A DNA stretch of 6,027 nt, from positions 1 to 6,027 of the forward strand of contig CAZAGT010000313.1 of the NCBI GenBank assembly GCA_964484515.1, written 5' to 3'. Numbering within the stretch: position 1 is the stretch's first letter; every line of letters starts with the position of its first letter. The notes under the pieces were generated by a model. It ran no database searches. It was not told the origin of the DNA and was given only the letters and a program-made list of their open reading frames with translations. Position numbers and translations under genes: made by a program. Shown one piece after another: positions 1 through 4,994 of this stretch. Origin of the DNA: CAZAGT01 sp964484515 (GTDB lineage Bacteria; Desulfobacterota; DSM-4660; Desulfatiglandales; HGW-15).

Positions 1-75
1 TGTTATTTTTGTCTTTCCACACCTTTCGACGTGTTGTTTATGCAACAGTAGGGTATACTCTGTTCGTAAGGAAGA

Positions 76-101
76 CATCGCGTCTACGGCGATGGTTTTT
101 T
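76..101 (+). terminator. Possible Rho-independent terminator, plus strand
   Basis: A 6-bp perfect stem, CATCGC (76-81) and GCGATG (89-94), closes a 7-base loop. It is followed by one G and six T residues (96-101). This suggests that a plus-strand gene lying mostly or wholly left of the window ends just before it. The only plus-strand frame that closes before the stem does so with TAG at 49-51, and its 16 visible codons are not recognisable. Confidence 0.45.
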
Positions 102-240
102 CATCCCCTCCCGGTCCGCTGACCTTCAGTACCAGGCTGTCTGAGAATGCGGGTCTATACACATTTCATCAGAGTTACCCTCGCACCTCGGCGCTGCCGG
201 GCACACGAGGGCCCAACACCCAGGATGTGAGGCCTGAGGC

Positions 241-290
241 AAAGAAAAAGGGCGACTGGTAGAGAGGAACAGCTCCATACCAGCCGCCCT
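241..290 (-). terminator. Strong Rho-independent terminator, minus strand
   Basis: Read on the minus strand, the arms AGGGCGGCTGGTA (290-278) and TACCAGTCGCCCT (261-249) pair over 13 positions with a single G-U wobble. The loop is 16 bases. The tract TTTTCTTT (248-241) follows immediately. On the plus strand the wobble becomes an A-C mismatch and there is no T-run, so the direction is clear. It lies 375 bases past the E1 beta stop codon. It could end that transcript or a separate RNA starting in between. Confidence 0.8.
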
Positions 291-300
291 ACTTCATTTC

Positions 301-334
301 GAGCTGAGCGTCCGGTGAAAAGAGACCTCAGCTC
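301..334 (-). other. Stem-loop next to the terminator
   Basis: GAGCTGAG (301-308) and CTCAGCTC (327-334) form a perfect 8-bp stem. GTC (310-312) and GAC (324-326) continue it by 3 bp after one bulged base (309), leaving an 11-base loop. There is no T-run on either side, so it is not a terminator by itself. It sits 10 bases before the minus-strand terminator stem. Together the two hairpins look like the folded 3' part of an RNA or of a long 3' untranslated region. Confidence 0.55.
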
Positions 335-604
335 ACATGAGCCATAAATACAGATGCAACGCTAAGATATGCTGCAGACGCATTGAGTTGGCGCATTACG
401 TGAGCAAGGTCCATGCCAGGAATACTGACCGAGTTCGAGGTATCAAAAACAAGGTGCAGTCTGCTTTTCCATAGTTCTGAGAAAAGGGTATGTAACAAAA
501 TACTATCTTCGGGATGGATAGACGGAAATATAGGTAGCAAGACTTTCCATCCTCCGAATCTTTGTGGGTAAAAGTAGTAACGGATTGAACGAGGTAGTGA
601 GAAA

Positions 605-631
605 CCCTGCGTTGCTCCAAGGCAACCAGGG
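605..631 (-). terminator. Stem-loop after E1 beta, weak terminator candidate
   Basis: CCCTG (605-609) pairs with CAGGG (627-631) and GTTGC (611-615) with GCAAC (622-626). This gives 10 bp with one bulged base (610) and a 6-base loop. On the minus strand it is followed only by TTTCTC, a poor T-tract. It starts 33 bases past the E1 beta stop codon, so it may act as a partial terminator or as a 3' stem that protects the mRNA. Confidence 0.4.
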
Positions 632-664
632 GACGACCGGGCTGGGAATGAGACGGCTTGTGGT

Positions 665-1642
665 CTAACGATTCATGACTTGTCGCAAGGCTGCGATGAC
701 TTGAGCGTCTCCCGGCAGCATGGCTGTTTCGAGAGGGGGTGACATCGGATCGGGGACCGACATGGAGTGGATCCGCTTGACCGGGCTGTCGAGATAGTCA
801 AAGGCCTCGTCCGCGGCCAAGGCAGCGATTTCCCCACCAATGCCGCATGGGCTGAAGGCCTCATCCACCACGACCAATCTGCCCGTCTTTCGAATCGACT
901 TGAGGATGCCTTCCTTGTCGAGGGGTACCAGGGTGCGTGGGTCAATCACTTCTGCCGAAATGCCTTCGCCTTCCAGCGCTTCAGCTGCTCGGAGGGCAAC
1001 GAAGACCGCGGCGGAGGTAGCGACCACCGTCACATCCGTACCCTCACGGCGCACAACCGCTTCGCCCAAGGGAACGGTGTATTCCTCTTCGGGGACGAGG
1101 CCGGTGGTGTTTATCAGGGTCCGGTGTTCGAATATCAAGACTGGGTCGTCGTCACGAACGGCCGTCTTCAGCAAGCCTTTGGCATCGTACGGCGTCGATG
1201 GGAGGGCGACCTTCAGGCCCGGCATGTTGCAGTAGGCGGGATAGAGGCGGCCCGAATGGTGTCCGCCTGCCGATCTACCGATCCCAATGGCCCCGTGGAT
1301 CACGATCGGAACACGAAATTGACCGTTCGACAGATATCGTATCCGCGCGGCCTGGTTGACGATCTGGCCAAAGGCCTCGTTGGCAAAGTCCCAAAACATC
1401 ATATCGACGATCGGGCGCAGTCCGGTTGCGGCCGCAAAGACTGCCAAGCCGACAAATCCGTTTTCAGAGAGGGGCACATCGATCAGGCGTGTTTCACCAA
1501 ACGCGGGCCACATTCCTTTGGTTTGAGTCCAGCAGCCGCCGCGCGGACCGATACCCTCGCCAAACATGAAGACGTTATTGTCGCGGCGCATCTCTTCATG
1601 CTGCGCTTCGCGGATCGCCTCGATATACCTTATCTCACGCAT
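665..1642 (-). CDS. 2-oxo acid dehydrogenase E1 beta subunit
   Basis: This 325-residue protein is the beta subunit of a thiamine-diphosphate 2-oxo acid dehydrogenase (pyruvate, acetoin or branched-chain type). With the alpha subunit it should form a cytoplasmic alpha2beta2 enzyme that decarboxylates the substrate and transfers the acyl group to a lipoyl E2. The transketolase pyrimidine-binding domain spans about residues 4-178 and the transketolase C-terminal domain about 195-315. Seen directly: GEGIGPRGG (28-36), VPLSENGFVG (56-65) where E60 matches the cofactor-activating glutamate of human E1 beta, GLRP (74-77), DFANEAFGQI (85-94), H129 in the family's HS motif, PGLKV and PSTPYDAKGLL (141-158), and PRTLVPLD (235-242). 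Length is normal. The start is supported by AGGAAG five bases upstream. The segment after H129 departs from the usual Q-S-x-E pattern. The E1 alpha gene lies 254 bases upstream. The substrate cannot be decided from sequence alone. Confidence 0.93.
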   Translation of the reverse strand: MREIRYIEAIREAQHEEMRRDNNVFMFGEGIGPRGGCWTQTKGMWPAFGETRLIDVPLSENGFVGLAVFAAATGLRPIVDMMFWDFANEAFGQIVNQAARIRYLSNGQFRVPIVIHGAIGIGRSAGGHHSGRLYPAYCNMPGLKVALPSTPYDAKGLLKTAVRDDDPVLIFEHRTLINTTGLVPEEEYTVPLGEAVVRREGTDVTVVATSAAVFVALRAAEALEGEGISAEVIDPRTLVPLDKEGILKSIRKTGRLVVVDEAFSPCGIGGEIAALAADEAFDYLDSPVKRIHSMSVPDPMSPPLETAMLPGDAQVIAALRQVMNR

Positions 1643-1896
1643 TGTTACTTCCTTTGTCGTTAGGGCTCCTCACAAGAACTTGTGGGCTAGGGGTCGCTCT
1701 TGAGAAGCCAATAGCTTGAGGTCACAACCGTTTTCGACTGAAATCCGAATTCACGATTTTACATCTGATGACCACGGAGCCCTCCCGCCAGTCACTTCGA
1801 AAAAAGATCGCAGTCCTCCCTACGAGGGGCTAGAATCGGTTCTTCCGCCCATATATTCTTGTGAGGGGACGTCTTTAGGAAACCTTAGGAGCTCGT
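1643..1896 (-). promoter_or_regulatory. E1 alpha-E1 beta gap with inverted repeats
   Basis: The gap between the E1 alpha stop and the E1 beta start is 254 bases, whereas these subunit genes are usually close or overlapping. It holds an 11-bp perfect inverted repeat, CCTCACAAGAA (1668-1678) and TTCTTGTGAGG (1856-1866). It also holds a compact palindrome, CACAAG-AA-CTTGTG (1671-1684), that reuses the same core 29 bases before the start codon. A TAAAAT box on the minus strand (1761-1756) could be a -10 element, but no good -35 lies at the right distance. An internal promoter, an operator or an mRNA leader structure are all possible. No protein-coding frame is convincing. Confidence 0.4.
1671..1684. 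repeat. 14-base palindromic inverted repeat, operator candidate
   Basis: CACAAG and CTTGTG are perfect 6-bp arms around AA. The site is 29 bases before the E1 beta start codon. The right arm's core recurs in TTCTTGTGAGG at 1856-1866, so three copies of the CTTGTG core lie in the same gap. A dimeric regulator binding site is plausible but not identified. Confidence 0.4.
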
Positions 1897-2865
1897 TCAA
1901 CTCGCAAACAGGTTGGCTTGGACGCCGGCCGGATCGGGCCACGGGCTGTCTTCAGCGAATTCGATGGCATCGGCGATCGTTGCCGATACTTGCTCTTGGA
2001 TACCATCGAGCGTGGCCGGCGAAATCGCTTCTTCCTCCGTTAGACGATGGGAGAATAGTTCGATCGGATCCCGTTTTTTCCAGGCAGCCATTTCCTCCTG
2101 GGTGCGATAGTCGGTGCCGGGGTCCCCCTCATGGTGGCCGACATAACGGTACGTGCGGCATTCGATCAACGTGGGCCCCTCACCAGCCCGTGCACGGTCG
2201 ATGGCCGCTCCCGCCACGTCGTAGACCGCAAGAACGTCCTGCCCGTCCACGTCAACGCCCGGCATGTCGTAGGCCGCCCCTCGGGATGATACGCTTTGGC
2301 CGGCGGTCGCCTTGGAGAAGGGTAACTCCGTGGCGAAGAGGTTGTTCTCACACACGAAGACGGCCGGCAACTTCCATAAGGATGCCATATTGAGGGTCTC
2401 ATGAAAGAGCCCCAGGTTCACAGCACCGTCGCCGAAAAAAGCGACACCCACCTTGGAAGCGCCGACATACCGCGCCGTAAAGGCCGCACCCGCGGCCTGC
2501 GGCAGACTGTAACCGACGATGCCATTGGTACCAAGGAGGCCGTATTTGGCTGAATAGAGGTGCATGCTTCCACCGCGCCCACCGCAGCAGCCGGTCGCAC
2601 GGCCAAACAACTCTGCCATCACTTCGCGAGCCGGAACGCCCTTTGCGAGGGCATGTGCGTGGCCACGGTGGGTGCTCCCGATGTAGTCCTCTCTCTCCAG
2701 ATGGGCCGTGACGCCTGCAGCGACCGCCTCTTCACCGATGTAGAGATGCACAAAACCGGGTATTTTGCCCGCACGGTAAAGCCTGGCAACGGCCTTTTCG
2801 AAAAAGCGGATGAGGAGCATTTGGCGATACAACCGGAGCAAGGAGTCTTTGGAGAGGGACTGCAT
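1897..2865 (-). CDS. 2-oxo acid dehydrogenase E1 alpha subunit
   Basis: This 322-residue protein is the alpha subunit of a thiamine-diphosphate 2-oxo acid dehydrogenase; length and motifs fit the AcoA/PdhA family. One E1_dh domain covers almost the whole chain. Seen directly: GFVHLYIGEEAVAAG (37-51), STHRGHAHALAKG (64-76) with the conserved cofactor-contacting H66, GRGGSMH (96-102), the Mg-thiamine-diphosphate motif running from GDG (145-147) to NN (174-175), and GHHEGDPGTDYRT (243-255). H244 aligns with His263 of human PDH E1 alpha, and the human phospho-serine next to it is His245 here. The frame stays open upstream to 3234, but those 123 codons are arginine- and serine-rich, overlap the next gene and lack family motifs. 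The chosen ATG at 2865 has GAGG six bases upstream and gives the usual family N-terminus. Acetoin, pyruvate and branched-chain substrates remain possible, and no E2 or E3 gene is nearby. Confidence 0.93.
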   Translation of the reverse strand: MQSLSKDSLLRLYRQMLLIRFFEKAVARLYRAGKIPGFVHLYIGEEAVAAGVTAHLEREDYIGSTHRGHAHALAKGVPAREVMAELFGRATGCCGGRGGSMHLYSAKYGLLGTNGIVGYSLPQAAGAAFTARYVGASKVGVAFFGDGAVNLGLFHETLNMASLWKLPAVFVCENNLFATELPFSKATAGQSVSSRGAAYDMPGVDVDGQDVLAVYDVAGAAIDRARAGEGPTLIECRTYRYVGHHEGDPGTDYRTQEEMAAWKKRDPIELFSHRLTEEEAISPATLDGIQEQVSATIADAIEFAEDSPWPDPAGVQANLFAS

Positions 2866-3082
2866 GAGAAACCTCGCAGGAGACGGTGCTGAGTTGTGGA
2901 GGATCCGGCTTCGTTCATCAGGACGCGTGCTGGCCTCTGAGGAACGCGTGATGGAACGATTTCGGATCGATCTTAGACCCTTTTGGTGGGTTTTTGAAGA
3001 GGAAAACAACGGCTCGGATTCCTTGGCGGCACGTTCGTTCCGGTCGGCACCGGTCTGGGGGCGGCCGCTTCGAGGTTTCGCC
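2866..3082 (-). promoter_or_regulatory. Spacer upstream of E1 alpha with weak promoter
   Basis: This 217-base spacer separates the TIGR03790 gene from E1 alpha. On the minus strand TTCAAA (2998-2993) and TAAGAT (2975-2970) are spaced 17 bases apart, each matching four of six consensus positions, and could form a weak sigma-70-type promoter. Two direct copies of ACGCGTG (2923-2929 and 2944-2950) lie between it and the gene, 21 bases apart. A small hairpin, CCGGT-CGGC-ACCGG (3040-3053), follows the TIGR03790 stop codon but has no T-run. Separate transcription of the E1 genes is therefore possible but unproven. Confidence 0.3.
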
Positions 3083-4756
3083 CTACTCCGGAACCAGGGC
3101 CGCCGGGCTCTCTGAGGGCAACCGTATGGACGGGGTTTTTTTGAAGGGCGTGTACAAAGGATCGCCGATAAGAAGTTGCCGCCATGACACGTGAGGAATG
3201 GTGCGGAAGTAGACCTCGAGTAGTGGAATTTCACCTGACATGAGAAGCGGGAAGAAGTGGTCCGGCAAAGGAAAGGAGGCGAGATACGGCTCCTGGACCG
3301 GCCCCAGCGTGGCAGCGACGCCCTCCTCGGTCATACGCTTACACCAGACTTGGCTCCCCATTTGTTTGAGGGTTCTGGCCTCTGCGCTGGCGGCATGAAA
3401 ACCGACGGCCCCCTTTTGCCAGCGAAAGGAGTCCACATACTTTGCCAGAGAGTACCAGCCGCAATAGAGCGCCGCATCGGGGCAGGCCCCGGGGCCGAAG
3501 AGCTCCGGGCTGTCGTCGAGGACCACTTTCATGTCGGCCCGATCCTTGGGGATCTTGTGGAGATTGAGCAAGTGCCGGTCGTACCAGGCATAGCTGCCGA
3601 ATGTCTGTTTGCCTTTTAATCCGCGCGCGTCAATGTAAAAGATCCCCTTGAGGCCCGTTGCCTCTGTAGCGACGGCAACATCAACAAGGCGCTTTGCAGC
3701 TTTCGGGGTGGGCCCGTCCAGGCGGCACACTCGGATCGTCTGGCGGCGTATCTTTTCGATGAACGGTAACCGTTCGTATCTGTCGTGGAATGGGTTTGGC
3801 AGCCAACGGGCCTGCTGAAAAGATTCGGCCAATACAAGGGCGAGCTCGCTATCAACCGCTGCCGATGTCTCCCCCGCGGAATAATCAATCTGCAGTTGCC
3901 GCCAGTATCTCAACTCCCCTAGGAGCCCCTCGGTCACGCGAATCGACGTGGCCCTCAACAGCGCCTCGTCAGGTAGGACCCCTCGGAAGGCCTTCTCCGC
4001 GGCCTCTCGCGTCAAGATCGCATTCCATTTGAAGAGTATTTGACGTTGAAGCTCTTGCCGGTCTGCCTCCCGTTTCAGGGACAAACCCTCTGCAAATGCT
4101 TTCACCGCGGTCGAGGTTCCCGTCAATCGGATCAGGATGGAGGAGATCTTGAGTCTTATCTCCTCTTCCCCACCATCTGCTCGGGACGTTGCCATGTACC
4201 TGAGGGCCCGGGATACAGAGCCTGCGGCCTGGGCAAGGGTCTCCTCGGCCTTGGTAGCGCCTTCCCGAGGTTTGACTTGAGGCCGTTCTGCCTCACCCTC
4301 GGGGACGAGTCGATCGAGCTCACGAGCCAACTGCTGGATCGTTTCCTGGCACTCTCCGAGCTTAGCAACCAGCACGTCCTCGAAGGCCGTTTCAAGGTCC
4401 GTGTTTACCCGATCCTGTACCCTCAACGGAATTCCGTAAACCAGGAGGACAGCCGGTTGTCTTTGTTGGTCCTGTAGCCGTGCTATGCCAGACCTGATAG
4501 GGGGAAGCATGACGTTCTCATAGACCGTCCGGTATATCTCCTCGGAGGTCGGGACGTCCACGCCGATCAGGTTCGATCGAGGGACACCTCGTCTATCGGC
4601 ATAATGGCTCGCTACCGCGTGGCTCGCTTTTAGGTTGCGATTGTAGACCACAACAAGATCGGACGGGACAAGCGCTGACGCTCTGGAACTCAGGATGCAA
4701 AGGGTCAGGATCGAGAGTAGAAGGGGGTGGGTAAAGGGTGTTCTGCGATGCATCAT
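3083..4756 (-). CDS. TIGR03790 family protein, secreted, function unknown
   Basis: This 557-residue protein belongs to the uncharacterised TIGR03790 family. An N-terminal signal peptide is visible: RR at 4-5, a hydrophobic core at about 11-22 and a likely cleavage site after A-S-A (26-28). The export target is therefore periplasm, outer membrane or outside. Family motifs are in order: DLVVVYNRN (33-41), HYADRRGVPRSNLIGVDVP (51-69), LLVYGIPLRV (104-113), SELALVL (303-309), GIFYIDARG (371-379), ALYCGWYSLAKYVDSF (429-444), GAVGFHAAS (449-457), LGPVQEPYLASFPLPDHFF (484-502) and LIGDPLYTPF (529-538). Residues about 118-290 form a charged, helix-prone insertion lacking such motifs. I recall a weak likeness of the family to gingipain-type (C25) peptidases, but I see no proven catalytic pair. 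There is no PEP-CTERM tail. The next codon is also ATG (4753) and better spaced from AGGA, so the real protein may be 556 residues. Stop is TAG. Confidence 0.88.
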   Translation of the reverse strand: MMHRRTPFTHPLLLSILTLCILSSRASALVPSDLVVVYNRNLKASHAVASHYADRRGVPRSNLIGVDVPTSEEIYRTVYENVMLPPIRSGIARLQDQQRQPAVLLVYGIPLRVQDRVNTDLETAFEDVLVAKLGECQETIQQLARELDRLVPEGEAERPQVKPREGATKAEETLAQAAGSVSRALRYMATSRADGGEEEIRLKISSILIRLTGTSTAVKAFAEGLSLKREADRQELQRQILFKWNAILTREAAEKAFRGVLPDEALLRATSIRVTEGLLGELRYWRQLQIDYSAGETSAAVDSELALVLAESFQQARWLPNPFHDRYERLPFIEKIRRQTIRVCRLDGPTPKAAKRLVDVAVATEATGLKGIFYIDARGLKGKQTFGSYAWYDRHLLNLHKIPKDRADMKVVLDDSPELFGPGACPDAALYCGWYSLAKYVDSFRWQKGAVGFHAASAEARTLKQMGSQVWCKRMTEEGVAATLGPVQEPYLASFPLPDHFFPLLMSGEIPLLEVYFRTIPHVSWRQLLIGDPLYTPFKKTPSIRLPSESPAALVPE

Positions 4757-4759
4757 GGG

Positions 4760-4763
4760 TCCT
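4760..4763 (-). promoter_or_regulatory. Ribosome binding site deciding between two ATGs
   Basis: The minus strand reads AAAAGGACCC before two adjacent ATG codons. AGGA is only three bases from the first ATG (4756-4754) but six from the second (4753-4751), so the second start is better placed. The choice changes the protein by one residue. Confidence 0.5.
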
Positions 4764-4828
4764 TTTCATCACGGCATAAGGCGCCAGGGACTGAGCGTTC
4801 AAGATGTTGCCCAAGTCAACGAGGGCCG

Positions 4829-4842
4829 GCACCCCGGGGTGC
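4829..4842. repeat. Perfect 14-base palindrome, operator candidate
   Basis: GCACCCCGGGGTGC reads the same on both strands with no spacer and is followed on the plus strand by six A residues. It sits 73 bases upstream of the first TIGR03790 ATG. Without a proper loop it is more likely a DNA-binding site than an RNA hairpin. The regulator is unknown. Confidence 0.45.
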
Positions 4843-4896
4843 AAAAAAGATTGCGAAGCCTACCTAACCATGTTAGCGATCGATTGACAAGCAGCA

Positions 4897-4911
4897 GCTC
4901 GATCTTCGAGC
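4897..4911. repeat. 15-base inverted repeat beside TTGACA
   Basis: GCTCGA and TCGAGC are perfect 6-bp arms around TCT. The repeat begins seven bases after TTGACA (4884-4889), in the space where RNA polymerase would contact a promoter starting there. That position would suit a repressor or activator site. Confidence 0.4.
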
Positions 4912-4945
4912 GCTCTACAGGCCGACTGAGTGGGTGTCCCGGACA

Positions 4946-4954
4946 TGCTATGTT
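4946..4954 (+). promoter_or_regulatory. Possible extended -10 element for BKACE
   Basis: TGCTATGTT contains the TGn extension and a TATGTT hexamer. It would place the transcript start near 4961 and give a leader of roughly 34 bases carrying the ribosome site. The -35 position is unlike consensus. The adjacent TGTCC-C-GGACA dyad could be a control site. Confidence 0.3.
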
Positions 4955-4994
4955 TTTGAGCTGAAATTCGATCTGCAGGAAGAGGTCATCGTCC

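Larger units (their letters stand above)
1..664. other. Gene-poor region with several stem-loops
   Basis: I see no convincing gene here. Two overlapping minus-strand reading frames of 70 and 74 codons (328-540 and 396-620) start with TTG, have no family resemblance I recognise and compete for the same bases. The stretch holds a plus-strand terminator candidate (76-101), a minus-strand terminator (241-290) and stem-loops at 301-334 and 605-631. There is also a nested hairpin at 178-211, with outer arms CCCTCG/CGAGGG and an inner CGGC-GCT-GCCG, and no T-run on either side. GC content drops to about 37-43% per 60-base line over 421-600, clearly below the neighbouring genes. The layout fits a convergent intergenic region, possibly with a small RNA. 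Confidence 0.6.
4757..4994. promoter_or_regulatory. Divergent promoter region with three dyads
   Basis: This 238-base stretch lies between the divergent TIGR03790 and BKACE genes and must hold their promoters. It has three perfect dyads: GCACCCCGGGGTGC (4829-4842), GCTCGA-TCT-TCGAGC (4897-4911) and TGTCC-C-GGACA (4935-4945). For BKACE, the clearest -10 is TGCTATGTT (4946-4954), an extended -10 form directly beside the third dyad, with no good -35. A perfect TTGACA at 4884-4889 has no acceptable -10 at 16-18 bases. The BKACE ribosome site is AGGAAGAGG (4977-4985), nine bases before its ATG. I found no convincing minus-strand promoter for the TIGR03790 gene. Confidence 0.5.

Noticed and set aside
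2..262. Plus-strand frame open from the left edge to TAG at 260-262
   Set aside because: The 86 codons show no domain or natural protein composition, and the frame runs through a terminator-like hairpin.
328..620. Two overlapping minus-strand small frames of 70 and 74 codons
   Set aside because: Both start with TTG, overlap in different frames, resemble no known family and lie in AT-rich sequence. A GGAGG 10 bases before the 70-codon frame is not enough to call it.
767..1663. Plus-strand 298-codon frame over E1 beta
   Set aside because: It lies antisense to a gene with strong family motifs and has no recognisable protein pattern of its own.
1716..2393. Plus-strand 225-codon frame over E1 alpha
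   Set aside because: It is antisense to the real gene, with arginine- and proline-rich shadow composition.
2866..3234. N-terminal extension of E1 alpha by 123 codons
   Set aside because: The open frame overlaps the TIGR03790 gene, is arginine- and serine-rich, has no family motifs, and the ATG at 2865 has a good ribosome site and the usual family N-terminus.
4884..4889. TTGACA as the BKACE -35 box
   Set aside because: Bases 16-18 downstream are GC-rich with no -10-like hexamer, so the perfect hexamer alone does not make a promoter.
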